Assembly (NCBI GenBank): GCA_022560735.1
Contig: JADFSO010000019.1
Location: 1-50,244, forward strand
DNA from: Pseudomonadota bacterium
GTDB taxonomy: Bacteria; Pseudomonadota; Gammaproteobacteria; Steroidobacterales; MnTg04
Reading direction: 5' to 3'
DNA: 50,244 nucleotides
Shown: in pieces, positions 1 through 11,849 of the stretch
Layout: each line of letters begins with the position of its first letter
Position numbering within the stretch: position 1 is the stretch's first letter
Notes under the pieces: model-generated
The model's input: only the letters and a program-made list of their open reading frames with translations
What the model was told of the DNA's origin: nothing
Database searches by the model: none
Program-made: the position numbers and the translations under genes

Positions 1-2
1 AA

Positions 3-566
<564 letters not shown>

Positions 567-647
567 TCTCAGCGAGGTGATCACTCCGCAACATACGTCG
601 ACGATATTCTAATCGAATTTCGGAGACTCTCTGACCTCGGCCCGGAT

Positions 648-947
648 AACTCGTTGATTCCGGATAGCAGTAATTTGAAGGCAACGATGCTGATCGAGTA
701 CCCGGATATCGTGCAGGTCGCCGGGCATGCGCCGGTGTTCGCCATCGCCGATGACGACCTGGAGCGCAGCACCGGGGATAAAACTTCGGCCGTGCATTTT
801 TTACGCTTCGAACTGAGCGCGGAAATGATCGCCGCGCTCAAATCCGGAGCCGGCTTGTCCGCCGGTGTCGATCATCCGCATTACCCGCAGCCGGGCGTGC
901 CGCTGGATGGCGATCTGCTGGGATCCTTGCTCGGCGATCTCGCCTGA
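648..947 (+). pseudogene. DUF3501 family protein, 5'-truncated remnant
   Basis: The translation from about 648 (LIPDSSNLKATMLIEYPD, later FAIADDDLERS, KTSAVHFLRFEL and GVDHP) matches, from memory, the C-terminal half of DUF3501 proteins, small proteins of unknown function often encoded beside rubrerythrin and Fe-S oxidoreductase genes. The N-terminal half is absent. About 20 residues normally found between IEYPD and VQV also appear to be missing. No convincing start or ribosome site exists: a TTG at 654 would open a 97-residue protein without the family N-terminus. The same frame runs back to the katG stop at 566, and positions 567-647 resemble nothing I recognise. I read it as a non-functional relic. 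An expressed short protein cannot be excluded. Confidence 0.6.
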
Positions 948-982
948 AAAAGCCATATCCGTCACTGTCGCGATCAGGTTAG

Positions 983-2911
<1,929 letters not shown>

Positions 2912-2947
2912 TCAAGCTGCGAACTATGACTTAAAACGGTAACCGCC

Positions 2948-5197
2948 ATGCAAAACCAGGAACTGAATCTCGAAGGCATCGAGGAACAACCGCTAAAGGT
3001 ATTCGCCGAGAAGGCCTATCTCGATTACTCGATGTACGTCATTCTCGATCGTGCCTTGCCGAGCATCGGCGACGGGCTCAAACCGGTGCAGCGCAGGATC
3101 ATCTACGCGATGAGCGAGCTGGGTCTGTCGGCCGGGTCCAAGCACAAGAAATCGGCGCGCACGGTCGGCGATGTCATCGGCAAGTTTCACCCGCATGGCG
3201 ATGCCGCCTGTTACGAGGCGATGGTATTGATGGCGCAGCCGTTTGCCTATCGCTACCCGCTGATCGACGGGCAGGGCAACTGGGGGTCCACCGATGACCC
3301 CAAGTCATTCGCCGCAATGCGCTACACCGAATCCCGGCTGATGCCCTATGCCAGCGTGCTGCTCAGGGAACTCGGCCAGGGCACGGTCGACTGGCAGGCC
3401 AATTTCGATGGCACGCTGAACGAACCGGTCACCTTGCCGGCGCGGTTGCCCAACATCCTGCTCAACGGCACCACCGGTATCGCGGTGGGCATGTCGACCG
3501 ATATCCCGCCGCACAATCTGAACGAGGTGGCCAGCGCCTGTATTCGTTTGCTCGAGGAACCGAAAACCAGCCTTGCCCAGTTGCTGAAACACATCAAGGG
3601 GCCCGATTTCCCGACCGCCGGCGAAATCATCAGTCCACGGGAAGACATCAGGAAAATCTATGAAACCGGCAACGGCACGCTGCGCCTGCGCGCGCGCTAT
3701 GCAGTGGAGAACGGCGAAATCGTAATCCACGAATTACCGTGGCAGGTGTCGGGCAACAAGATCCTGGAACAGATCGCCAGCCAGATGCGGGCAAAAAAAC
3801 TGCCGCTGGTCGATGACTTGCGCGATGAATCGGATCATGAAACGCCGGTCCGGCTGGTCATATCGCTGCGCTCCAACCGGGTCAAGGTGGATGAACTGAT
3901 GTCGCATCTTTTTGCGACCACCGATCTCGAACGCACGGTGCGCGCCAATCTCAACCTGATTGCGCTCAACGGGAAACCCCGCGTTTTCGATCTTAAGGAA
4001 CTGCTCGGCGAGTGGATCGAATACCGCTCCGCGACCGTGACCCGGCGTCTCGAGTTCCGGCTGGAGAAAGTCGAGCAACGCATGCACCAGCTCGAAGGAT
4101 TGCTGATCGCCTACCTGAATATCGACCAAGTGATTGCGATTATCCGCAGCGAAGACCAGCCAAAACCGAAACTGATGAAGCGCTTTGAATTGTCGGACGA
4201 GCAAGCCGAGTCGGTCCTCAATTTGCGCTTGAGAAACCTGGCCAGACTCGAGGAAATCAAGATTCGGGCGGAGCAGGAAGAGCTGGCCGCAGAGGGCAAG
4301 GCATTGGCAAAGATGCTCGGCAGCAAGGCGCGGTTGCGCAAACTTATCATCGGCGAGATCCGGGAAGACGCGGAGAAATACGGCGACGCGCGGCGCACCG
4401 TGTTGCAGGAAAAGGCGGCGGCCCAGGCGCTCGACGAGACCGCGCTGGTGCCGAGCGAACCGGTTACCCTGGTGCTGTCGCAACGCGGTTGGGCGCGGGC
4501 GGCCAAGGGTCATGAAATCGATCCGCTGTCACTGAACTTCAAATCGGGCGACGCCTTCCAGGCCGCGGCAACGGGTCGCAGCAACCAGCTGGCGGTTTTT
4601 CTCGATAGCACGGGTCGCGCCTACAGCCTGCCGGCCCATACGCTGCCATCGGCACGCAGCCTCGGCGAACCGCTGTCCGGACGCCTGAAACCACCGGATG
4701 GCGCGGTTTTTGCCGGCGTCATGATGGGCGAGGCGCATGACAAATGGCTGCTGGCCTCGACTGCCGGTTATGGTTTTATCGTGCGCGTCGGCGATCTGCA
4801 AAGCCGCAACAAGGCGGGTAAGGCGGCGCTCAGGGTACCGCACGGCGCCGGCGTCGTGGTGCCGGCAAAGGTGGCCGGCCATGACCAGGACCTGTGGGTG
4901 GTGGCCGCCACCGGCGCCGGCCACCTGCTGTGCTTCCCGCTCGAGGAATTGCCCGAGATGGCGAAGGGCAAGGGCAACAAGATCATCGGGATTCCGAAAA
5001 AGCTGCTCGACAGCGGCGCGGAGCGGCTGGTCGCGGTCGCGGTCATCGGGCCGCGGCAAAAGCTGACGATATTGTGCGGCGAACGCCACATGACCCTGGG
5101 ATACCATGAAATGGACCGCTATGAGGGTTCGCGGGGCCTGCGCGGCGCGCTGTTGCCACGCGGCTGGCGCAAGGTAAGCGGTCTGCGAACGGAATAA
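2948..5197 (+). CDS. parC: DNA topoisomerase IV subunit A (ParC)
   Basis: This 749-residue protein is the DNA-cleaving subunit of topoisomerase IV. The breakage-reunion domain contains LKPVQRRI, the quinolone pocket [11 protein letters not shown] and the catalytic tyrosine Tyr126 in [10 protein letters not shown]. The C-terminal third has the beta-propeller character of ParC, including [12 protein letters not shown], and the length fits ParC rather than the longer GyrA. The residue equivalent to E. coli Ser80 is Ala86 here; Ser is usual in enteric and Pseudomonas ParC, and substitution there weakens quinolone binding. The gene lies 36 bases after parE on the same strand and presumably shares its promoter. 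No terminator-like hairpin was seen before htpX. Confidence 0.97.
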   Translation: MQNQELNLEGIEEQPLKVFAEKAYLDYSMYVILDRALPSIGDGLKPVQRRIIYAMSELGLSAGSKHKKSARTVGDVIGKFHPHGDAACYEAMVLMAQPFAYRYPLIDGQGNWGSTDDPKSFAAMRYTESRLMPYASVLLRELGQGTVDWQANFDGTLNEPVTLPARLPNILLNGTTGIAVGMSTDIPPHNLNEVASACIRLLEEPKTSLAQLLKHIKGPDFPTAGEIISPREDIRKIYETGNGTLRLRARYAVENGEIVIHELPWQVSGNKILEQIASQMRAKKLPLVDDLRDESDHETPVRLVISLRSNRVKVDELMSHLFATTDLERTVRANLNLIALNGKPRVFDLKELLGEWIEYRSATVTRRLEFRLEKVEQRMHQLEGLLIAYLNIDQVIAIIRSEDQPKPKLMKRFELSDEQAESVLNLRLRNLARLEEIKIRAEQEELAAEGKALAKMLGSKARLRKLIIGEIREDAEKYGDARRTVLQEKAAAQALDETALVPSEPVTLVLSQRGWARAAKGHEIDPLSLNFKSGDAFQAAATGRSNQLAVFLDSTGRAYSLPAHTLPSARSLGEPLSGRLKPPDGAVFAGVMMGEAHDKWLLASTAGYGFIVRVGDLQSRNKAGKAALRVPHGAGVVVPAKVAGHDQDLWVVAATGAGHLLCFPLEELPEMAKGKGNKIIGIPKKLLDSGAERLVAVAVIGPRQKLTILCGERHMTLGYHEMDRYEGSRGLRGALLPRGWRKVSGLRTE

Positions 5198-5222
5198 AAC
5201 GCCGCCGGATGGGTCAAACAGC

Positions 5223-5249
5223 CTTGTAATCCGGGTAGCGACCCGCATT
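5223..5249 (+). promoter_or_regulatory. possible sigma-32-type promoter for htpX
   Basis: CTTGTAA (5223-5229) is followed after 13 bases by CCGCATTA (5243-5250). This resembles the heat-shock consensus CTTGAAA / CCCCATNT with one mismatch in each core. It lies about 36 bases before the htpX start. HtpX is a heat/envelope-stress protease in E. coli, which makes the match sensible, but the motif is short and could be chance. Confidence 0.4.
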
Positions 5250-5285
5250 ACAGGTTGATAAAGGCGGCCTGCGCAGAGAATTTGA

Positions 5286-6175
5286 ATGAAACGAATAATG
5301 CTTTTCCTGGCGACCAATATCGCCGTAATCCTGCTCCTGAGCATCGCCATGCGCTTGCTCGGCGCGGACCAGTACCTGGCGCAGCAGGGCTACAACTACC
5401 AGGCGCTGCTGGTGTTCAGCGCCATATTCGGCATGGGTGGCGCATTCATCTCGCTCGGCCTGTCCAAATGGCTGGCCAAAAGGTCGACCGGCGCGCGCGT
5501 GATCGAGAAGCCGGCCGGCGAAACCGAGGCGTGGCTGCTCAGAACCGTCGAACGCCAGGCGCGCCAGGCCGGCATCGGCATGCCCGAAGTCGCCATTTTC
5601 CCGAGCCCGCAACCCAATGCATTCGCGACCGGCGCGAAACGGGACTCGGCATTGGTCGCGGTCAGCGAGGGTCTGTTGCAGCAGATGAGCCGCGACGAAG
5701 TCGAGGCGGTACTCGCGCATGAGATTTCCCACATTGCCAACGGCGACATGGTGACGCTGACCTTGATCCAGGGTGTCCTCAATACCTTCGTGATATTCCT
5801 CTCGAGAATTATCGGCGGCATCGTCAACCGGGTGGTCTTCCGCTCGAATTCCAACTATGGCATCGGCTATTTTATCTCGGTCATCATCACCCAGATCGTG
5901 CTCGGCATCCTCGCATCGGTCATCGTCATGTGGTTTTCACGCTACCGCGAGTTTCGCGCGGACGCCGGCGGCGCGCGAGGCTGGCCGGCCGGCACAAGAT
6001 GATCGCCGCGCTCGAGCGCTTGAAAAGCGCCCACGGCCCGGCCGAGTTACCGAAAGAACTCAATGCCTTTGGCATTGCCGGCGGTGGCAATGGCGGCCTG
6101 CGACGATTGCTGATGAGCCACCCGCCCCTCGACGAGCGCATCCGGGTGTTGCGCGAGGCCAACCTGCATTCCTGA
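5286..6175 (+). pseudogene. htpX: HtpX membrane zinc protease, interrupted by a frameshift
   Basis: HtpX is an inner-membrane zinc metalloprotease that degrades misfolded membrane proteins together with FtsH. The first frame (5286-6002) carries two N-terminal membrane segments, the zinc site HEISH in [13 protein letters not shown], a second membrane pair and the FRADAGG glutamate-ligand region. It then runs into GWPAGTR and a stop. The expected continuation ([15 protein letters not shown] to SHPPLDERIRVL, ending at 6175) is intact in the frame two bases away. The break lies in the G/C-rich run near 5975-5985, where one missing base or two extra bases explain it. Joined, the product would be about 296 residues, the usual length. 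Everything else is well preserved, so this is either a very recent mutation or a sequencing error. A sigma-32-like promoter may precede it. Confidence 0.85.
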
Positions 6176-6192
6176 GCAGGGCGGCCGCGCTA

Positions 6193-6234
6193 CCGGCGCG
6201 GTTGGCCCGGCGCGGTTGGCCCGGCGTGGTTGGC
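6193..6234. repeat. three tandem 14-bp repeats between convergent genes
   Basis: The unit CCGGCGCGGTTGGC occurs at 6193-6206 and 6207-6220, and with one C-to-T change at 6221-6234. It fills the gap between the htpX stop and the stop codon of the convergent FimX-like gene. No function is apparent; replication slippage is the simplest origin. Confidence 0.85.
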
Positions 6235-8303
6235 TATATCGTATTCGACTCGTCGGCGAGCACGACGTTGGGTTCCTGCACATAATAGCCTTGCATGTAT
6301 TCGACGCCGAGCTGCCACAGGGTCGCCATGGTATTCGCATCCTGGACCTGCTCGGCGATGGTCAACACGCCGTGGTCATGTGCGGCGAGCACCAGGTCGC
6401 GCACCTTTTCCTGCAGAGCGCTGTCGCCGGCAATGCCCTGCATCAGCGAGCCATCGATTTTCGCGTATCTCACGGGCAACCGTTTTAGCAACTCGGCGGA
6501 ATTTCGACCGGCGCCGAAATGTTCCAGGGCCAGGCTGCAACCGAGGGAATCGATCAGTTTGGCAAGCTTGATGCTGGGTTGGATTTGTTGCGCCACATCG
6601 GCCTCGGTGACCTGGAATACCAGTTTGCCTGGGTCCACTTCCTTGTCGGCCAGCTGTTTGGCCAGCCAGTCGATCAGCGAAAGATCGACCAGCGAGTCAC
6701 TCGATAAACGAACGAAAACCCGGTCGGGGTTTTTGATTTTGCAAAAAGACATGGCGGCGCCGATGACCCAGCGGTCTATGGGTTTCATCAGGTTGTTGCG
6801 TTGCGCCGCCGGCAGGAAATCATTGGGCAGTATCGCGTTGCCTTCTTCATCGAGCATGCGCACCAGCAAGTCGAAAATCGCCTGTTCCTCGCCGCCGAGG
6901 TTGGCGATCGGCTGATGCAGGAGACGAAACCGGTTCTGGATCAGTGCGCTCTTGATGCGTTTGACCCAGGTCGCGTCGTAGGCCTGGGTCCGGGTATCGG
7001 TGTCGCTGAATTCCAGGACGCTGAGACAGTTGCCGCCCTTTCTCCGGCCCTTGGCGTTTTCGCTCTCGGCGTGTTTCAGCATGTCGCCGGCATCGCTCGA
7101 CAGCGCTTCCGGCGGAACCATGCCGATGGTAACGGTCAGCGAAATCGACCGCTTTCCGGCGGTATATGTATGCGCCGCAATGCGCTGAATCAGGTTCATT
7201 ACCCAGGCATCGATATCCCGGCTGTTGCCGCGGGCCAGCAACGCACAAAAGATATTGCCGCCAAAGCGTCCGCACAAATCGCCGGGCTGGGTCAGCTCCT
7301 TCAGCAGGTCCGCGATCTGCACGAGTATGCCTTCGGTCGCCAGCGGCCCGATTTCCTGGGTGATCGAGCCAAACTGATCGGGCTTCAGATAGATCAGCGC
7401 CCGCACGCCGCTGGCCGGCTCGCTTTTTAGCGTCGCGGTCAGGCGCTTGAGAAAATGCATGCGCTGATACAGGCCGGTGGCCGGGTCCAGATGCAGGGCG
7501 CGTTTCAGTTTTTGCTCCGGCGCCCTGTCGACATCGTGATCCGTCGCTATGGTGATGATTATGTCGCTATCGCGTTTGCTCGAGGACCGCTGGAGTTCCA
7601 GATCCAGCATCAGGCTGGTGCCGTCGCTGATCAGCGCCGCGGCGCGGATTTTATCCAATTGCAGGCGGCCCAGCGCACAGGCGATCAACGCGCCTTTGAG
7701 CGTGACATGACTTTTGCGCGCGAAAAAATCCAGCAGCGGCTGGCCGGTCAGTTCTTTTGCGCTGGTGCGGCCGAACTGTTCCAGCCAGGCCGGGTTTACC
7801 TTGATGATGATGCCCTCGCGGACCACGGCGATCGCATCCGCCGAGCTGTGCAGCGCGGCAGTAAGCTGTTGTTTGTAATCCCTGACGGTCTGGCCGGCTT
7901 TGTTCAGCGCCTGTTCGAGGCGGTACGCGCGCAGCTCGCGGGTGAAAACCGCGACCAGCCGGCTTGGGAAATTCAGGGAAACCACGTCCTGGGCGCCGAT
8001 TCGCATCGCGGCGGCGATCGCGTTCTCGTCGACAGACTTGGCGCAAACGATGACCGGAATGCGCGAGGCGAAGCGATCCCTGATCCGGATGATCTCTTGC
8101 AGGAGTTTATCGACTTCATCCTGGAAAACGACGATCAGTTCCGGGTTGATCTGGTCGAGGCCGTCGCCGAGTTCATCGACGTCTGAAATCCATGAACATT
8201 GAACCGGCCGGCCGGCATTGCGCATGCACTGGTTTAACGCTTCGACCTGGTCTTGAAGTTTGGCGATCACTATCAGCGGAATAGCGTCGATGTGTCTTAC
8301 CAT
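6234..8303 (-). CDS. FimX-like receiver-PAS-degenerate GGDEF-degenerate EAL protein
   Basis: This 689-residue multidomain signalling protein has the order receiver-like region (~1-125), PAS (~145-260), GGDEF (~275-435) and EAL (~445-685). Both catalytic domains are degenerate. GGDEF reads GGNIF (~348-352), so diguanylate cyclase activity is not expected. EAL reads DLL (~478), and DDFGTG is replaced by EHFGAG (~594), so phosphodiesterase activity should be lost. KID (~615) and a Glu in AEQV (~651) remain. The architecture and pattern of decay recall FimX of Pseudomonas/Xanthomonas, a c-di-GMP receptor controlling type IV pilus assembly, which fits with fimV in the same window. I chose the ATG at 8303 because GGAGG precedes it by five bases; an upstream GTG at 8354 has no such site. 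The FimX assignment is inference, the domain calls are firm. Confidence 0.82.
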   Translation of the reverse strand: MVRHIDAIPLIVIAKLQDQVEALNQCMRNAGRPVQCSWISDVDELGDGLDQINPELIVVFQDEVDKLLQEIIRIRDRFASRIPVIVCAKSVDENAIAAAMRIGAQDVVSLNFPSRLVAVFTRELRAYRLEQALNKAGQTVRDYKQQLTAALHSSADAIAVVREGIIIKVNPAWLEQFGRTSAKELTGQPLLDFFARKSHVTLKGALIACALGRLQLDKIRAAALISDGTSLMLDLELQRSSSKRDSDIIITIATDHDVDRAPEQKLKRALHLDPATGLYQRMHFLKRLTATLKSEPASGVRALIYLKPDQFGSITQEIGPLATEGILVQIADLLKELTQPGDLCGRFGGNIFCALLARGNSRDIDAWVMNLIQRIAAHTYTAGKRSISLTVTIGMVPPEALSSDAGDMLKHAESENAKGRRKGGNCLSVLEFSDTDTRTQAYDATWVKRIKSALIQNRFRLLHQPIANLGGEEQAIFDLLVRMLDEEGNAILPNDFLPAAQRNNLMKPIDRWVIGAAMSFCKIKNPDRVFVRLSSDSLVDLSLIDWLAKQLADKEVDPGKLVFQVTEADVAQQIQPSIKLAKLIDSLGCSLALEHFGAGRNSAELLKRLPVRYAKIDGSLMQGIAGDSALQEKVRDLVLAAHDHGVLTIAEQVQDANTMATLWQLGVEYMQGYYVQEPNVVLADESNTI

Positions 8304-8482
8304 AGCAGCCTCCATGCGCAACGGTATCCTGACTTTTTTACTTGTGCTTTGCACTATAGCCGATAACGCATTGAAAAATCACGTTTTTAGCCTGCGGATT
8401 CAACCCGGTCCGGGACCGGATTCGGATGCCTTACCCGGTCGCCGCCGAACGGGTATTATTTCCATTTGCTGCAGGAAAATCG

Positions 8483-9049
8483 ATGGCGAGTTACAGCACC
8501 AGCGAATTTCGATCGGGGCTCAAGATCATAATCGATCGCGATCCTTGCGTGATTATCGAGAACGAATTTGTAAAGCCGGGCAAGGGCCAGGCTTTTAACC
8601 GGGTCAGGATAAAAAACCTGAAAACCGGGCGAGTCGTTGACAAGACCTATAAGTCGGGCGAGTCCGTCGAGGCCGCCGATATCATCGAAACCGAGATGCA
8701 ATATCTGTATGCCGATGGCGAGTTCTGGCATTTCATGGAGCCCGATACCTATGAACAGCATGCCGCCGATGCCACCGCGGTCGGCGATTCGAAGAAGTGG
8801 CTCAAGGAACAAGACATCTGTCTCGTGACTTTGTGGAACAACACGCCGCTGATCGTCGCGCCGCCCAATTTCGTGCAGTTGAAAATCGTTGAAACCGATC
8901 CTGGCTTGCGCGGCGATACGGCACAGGGCGGAATCAAACCGGCACGCCTGGAAACCGGCGCCGTGGTCAAGGTTCCGTTGTTCCTGGAAGAGGGCGAGAC
9001 GGTCAAGGTGGACACGCGCAACGGCGAATACGTCTCCCGGGTCAAGTAG
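8483..9049 (+). CDS. efp: translation elongation factor P
   Basis: EF-P binds the ribosome between the P and E sites and relieves stalling at polyproline stretches. The protein has the canonical 188 residues and three beta-barrel domains. Lys34 lies in KPGKGQAF at the tip of domain I, the site that EpmA beta-lysylates. The ATG at 8483 is preceded by AGGA and gives MASYSTSEF, the usual N-terminus; an upstream in-frame ATG at 8426 would add 19 unlikely residues. The modifying enzyme gene epmA lies about 0.5 kb away on the opposite strand, so substrate and modifier are neighbours. The gene converges with msrC, with only six bases between the stop codons. Confidence 0.97.
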   Translation: MASYSTSEFRSGLKIIIDRDPCVIIENEFVKPGKGQAFNRVRIKNLKTGRVVDKTYKSGESVEAADIIETEMQYLYADGEFWHFMEPDTYEQHAADATAVGDSKKWLKEQDICLVTLWNNTPLIVAPPNFVQLKIVETDPGLRGDTAQGGIKPARLETGAVVKVPLFLEEGETVKVDTRNGEYVSRVK

Positions 9050-9055
9050 CAATAA

Positions 9056-9517
9056 CTAGTCGCTGTTCGCCAGGTATAAATCCGCCAGGGCCTCGAGGCC
9101 GTGCTGATCGAATCGATCGAAACGCGCCAGCCGCGGGCTGTCTAAATCCAGCACGCCCAGCAACGCACCGTCTTTGAGCAGCGGGATCACGATCTCCGCT
9201 TTGGACGCGCCGTCGCAGGCGATATGACCGGCGAATTCATCGACGTTGTCGACGATCAGGGTCTGGCGGCTTTCAGCGGCCGTGCCGCACACGCCCTGGC
9301 CAAGCCCGATGCGCACGCAGGCCGGCTGGCCCTGGAACGGACCGAGGACCAGCTCCGCGCCCTGGAGAAAATAGAAACCGACCCAGTTGACCTCGTCGAG
9401 CTCCATGAACAGCAACGCGGACAGGTTGGCGGCATTGGCGATCGGGTCGCTTTCATCGCTCAGCAAGCCGGCGGCCTGCGCGTGAATGCGCGCGTACAAT
9501 TTTTGCTTGCCGCTCAT
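9056..9517 (-). CDS. msrC: free methionine-(R)-sulfoxide reductase, GAF-domain type
   Basis: This 153-residue single GAF domain is of the fRMsr (YebR/MsrC) family, which reduces free methionine-(R)-sulfoxide with thioredoxin. It has VNWVGFYF and GPFQGQPACVRI. The three family cysteines are present at Cys67, Cys77 and Cys101; their 10- and 24-residue spacing is the same as that of Cys84/94/118 in the E. coli enzyme. LDLDSP near the C-terminus is also typical. It is the last gene of the minus-strand operon, 12 bases after epmA. The start (MSGKQKLYA) gives the family's usual length. Confidence 0.9.
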   Translation of the reverse strand: MSGKQKLYARIHAQAAGLLSDESDPIANAANLSALLFMELDEVNWVGFYFLQGAELVLGPFQGQPACVRIGLGQGVCGTAAESRQTLIVDNVDEFAGHIACDGASKAEIVIPLLKDGALLGVLDLDSPRLARFDRFDQHGLEALADLYLANSD

Positions 9518-9529
9518 GTACCCACCTTA

Positions 9530-10492
9530 CTATGCGCGGGCGATATTGAAAGCCATCACCTCGGCGATATCGCCGCTGCCGGTTGCCAGCATGACCACCC
9601 GGTCAAAACCCAGGGCGACGCCGGAACAAGCCGGCAGCCCGTGTGCCAGAGCAGCGATCAGGCGCCGGTCGGTGGCGATCGCGGGTCTGCCGGCGCGCCT
9701 GCGCAGCTCGGCGTCCCGGGTAAAACGCCGGCGCTGTTCGACCGGGTCCGCCAGCTCCTGAAAACCGTTGGCCAGTTCCATGCCCTGGCAGAAGACTTCG
9801 AACCGTTCCGCCTTGCCCGGGTCGTCCGGGCACAACCGGGCCAGCGCGGCCTGTGCCGCCGGGTAGCGATGGATCACGGTCGGCTGGTCGTGACCCAGCC
9901 GCGGGACGACCAGCGTGGAAAAAACCAAATCCTGCAACGCGGCGCCGCTCGCCTGGCCGGGTATGGCCACGCCCTGCTCATCGAGTACTGCCAGCCACTG
10001 CTGTTTTGCCTGGTCGTCCGCGTCTATGCCCGCGTAGCGTTCGAACGCTTCCGCGTATTCGAGAAACTCCGCTTTGGCAAGACCGGGCTCATCGAGCAAC
10101 ACGGCCAGCAGCTCACAGACTTCGCCGGCCAGGTCCAGGTAAGTCATGGCGAGCCGGTACCATTCGATCAGCGTGAATTCGGGGTTGTGCCGGCGACCGG
10201 CTTCGCCATCGCGAAACACCCGGCAGACCTGGAAAATGTCGCCGCTGCCGTCAGCCAGCAGCCTTTTCATGTGGTACTCGGGCGAGGTTTGCAGGTAAAA
10301 ATCAGTCTCGCGTCCCGCCAGGCGGGTGACCAGGCTATCGATGTGCAGATCGCTTGCCGTGTTGGCGCCGATGACCGGCGTCTCGACTTCGAGCAGCGCA
10401 CGGTCGGCGAAAAACGCCCGCGCCCGGGCCAGCATCGCGGCGCGCAGCCTGAGTATTTTGTCGCTGCCGCCGGGCCGCCAGTCCTCGCCCAT
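9530..10492 (-). CDS. epmA: EF-P--(R)-beta-lysine ligase EpmA (GenX/PoxA)
   Basis: This 320-residue class II lysyl-tRNA synthetase paralogue lacks the N-terminal anticodon-binding domain. It activates (R)-beta-lysine and attaches it to Lys34 of EF-P. Motif 1 (LEVETPVIG), motif 2 (VCRVFRDGE followed by HNPEFTLIEWY) and motif 3 (GVALGFDRVVML) are all present, and the length matches EpmA rather than LysS (~500). Its start overlaps the psd stop by one base (TGATG), implying translational coupling. The substrate gene efp is just beyond msrC. The aminomutase EpmB that supplies beta-lysine is not in the window. Confidence 0.95.
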   Translation of the reverse strand: MGEDWRPGGSDKILRLRAAMLARARAFFADRALLEVETPVIGANTASDLHIDSLVTRLAGRETDFYLQTSPEYHMKRLLADGSGDIFQVCRVFRDGEAGRRHNPEFTLIEWYRLAMTYLDLAGEVCELLAVLLDEPGLAKAEFLEYAEAFERYAGIDADDQAKQQWLAVLDEQGVAIPGQASGAALQDLVFSTLVVPRLGHDQPTVIHRYPAAQAALARLCPDDPGKAERFEVFCQGMELANGFQELADPVEQRRRFTRDAELRRRAGRPAIATDRRLIAALAHGLPACSGVALGFDRVVMLATGSGDIAEVMAFNIARA

Positions 10493-11373
10493 CAGTTGGC
10501 CCCGGCTCTTGCCTGCGCACCGGCCAGCGCCAGTGTCTGTCCGAGTTCGACGGCCTGGCCGGGCGCTATCGCAGGCTCCAGGCTGACCGCGCCCCGGCCA
10601 AACAGGACGATCACGGTAGAGCCCATGTTGAACCGGCCCATTTCATCGCCCCTCGCCAGGCGCACCTGCGCATCGTCATAACGCCGGTAGTCGGCGTTGC
10701 GCTCCGCGCGCGGCGTAACATCGCCCGCCCAGACCGTCGCCATCGAACCGACGTTGAACGCACCCACCAGTATTTGCACCATGCGCCCGGCAGCGGTCGC
10801 AAATTCGCAGACGATGCGCTCGTTGCGCGCGAACAACCGGTCGATGCCGCCAACCGTCGCCGGGTTGACGCTGAACAAAGTCCCGGGGAGATAGCGCATC
10901 GACAACAGCGTGCCATCGATCGGCATATGGACCCGGTGATAATTGAACGGCGCGAGGTAAAGGGTCGCGAAACTGCCGCCAGCGAAAACCGCGGCCAGCT
11001 GCGCATCGCCGAGCAGTGCCGCCATCGTGTACGACCGGCCCTTGGCTTGCAGCACGCGCTGACCATCGATCTGCCCGGCCTGGCTGACGGTGCCATCCAC
11101 CGGGCACAGGATTCTTGCGGCCGGGCCATCGAGCGAGCGAATGCCAGGCCTGAGTTCGCGGGTAAAAAAATCGTTGAAACTGGCGTAGTCGGCGATGTCC
11201 GGTCTTAGCGCCTCGTCCATGCGGATCGGATAAAGGCGACAGAATGCGCGTATGCACAGGTTCTTGAACCAGCGCAGGCGGACTCGCGTCAGCCTGAACA
11301 CGAGGCTCGAGATCAGCCGTTTTGGCAGCAGGTACTGCAACATCACGAACAAGGCGGCGCCGGCTTTGTTCAT
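10492..11373 (-). CDS. psd: phosphatidylserine decarboxylase proenzyme
   Basis: Psd converts phosphatidylserine to phosphatidylethanolamine at the inner membrane. The 293-residue proenzyme should cleave itself before Ser252 in FNMGSTVIVLFG, turning that serine into the pyruvoyl cofactor; the family motif is usually LGST, here MGST. The supporting Asp93 (PVDGTVSQ) and His147 (YHRVHMP) of the D-H-S triad are present. An N-terminal membrane-associating segment reads ALFVMLQYLLPKRL. The start overlaps the end of the copper-chaperone gene by four bases (ATGA type) and the stop overlaps epmA, so the gene is embedded in the sco-pcuC-psd-epmA-msrC operon. Confidence 0.95.
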   Translation of the reverse strand: MNKAGAALFVMLQYLLPKRLISSLVFRLTRVRLRWFKNLCIRAFCRLYPIRMDEALRPDIADYASFNDFFTRELRPGIRSLDGPAARILCPVDGTVSQAGQIDGQRVLQAKGRSYTMAALLGDAQLAAVFAGGSFATLYLAPFNYHRVHMPIDGTLLSMRYLPGTLFSVNPATVGGIDRLFARNERIVCEFATAAGRMVQILVGAFNVGSMATVWAGDVTPRAERNADYRRYDDAQVRLARGDEMGRFNMGSTVIVLFGRGAVSLEPAIAPGQAVELGQTLALAGAQARAGAN

Positions 11374-11849
11374 CGGCCGGTTTTGACCGGAACCTGGAGC
11401 GCCAGGTCCGGCTGATCGGCAAAATGCAACACCAGGCGCACGAAATCCCCGGCCACGAGCTTAGCCTGCGGGTCGATCAGCATCAGGTGGGTGCCGCCCG
11501 GGCTCAGCGATTGCGCCTGGCCCGGGCCAATCACCAGTTCGCCGATCATTCTCATCCTGCTGACGCCGTCGTGCATCGTCGTCCGGTGGATTTGCACCGT
11601 CGCAAAAGCATCGCTGCTGACCCCGGTCAGCGTGATCGCGGTGGACAGCTTGTTGTCGATCACCAGGTAGCCGGCAAGACGCTGCGCACCCGGCGGCGCT
11701 TCACGAATCCACGCATCGGCGGTTTCGATACCGGCCGGTCGCGCACACGCACCGAGCCAGGGCAGGAGAAAAAATATTGCGGTCGCGGCGCGCAAAGGCC
11801 AGCGGCAGCGGACGCTATTTCTGTCCGGTGATGATGAGATAGTCGTCAA
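11370..11849 (-). CDS. PCu(A)C-type periplasmic copper chaperone, probable lipoprotein
   Basis: This protein of up to 159 residues belongs to the PCu(A)C family (DUF461). Members bind Cu(I) in the periplasm and deliver it, with Sco proteins, to the CuA site of cytochrome c oxidase. The binding signature is visible as a Met/His cluster: H and M in VQIHRTTMHDG, MRMIG, then HLMLID. A hydrophobic N-terminus ends in LGAC, a plausible lipobox, so the protein may be membrane-anchored. The stated start overlaps the sco gene by 35 bases; a later start (for example the GTG giving VRCRWPLRA) is possible and would shorten the overlap. The partner sco directly upstream strengthens the assignment. Confidence 0.88.
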   Translation of the reverse strand: MTTISSSPDRNSVRCRWPLRAATAIFFLLPWLGACARPAGIETADAWIREAPPGAQRLAGYLVIDNKLSTAITLTGVSSDAFATVQIHRTTMHDGVSRMRMIGELVIGPGQAQSLSPGGTHLMLIDPQAKLVAGDFVRLVLHFADQPDLALQVPVKTGR

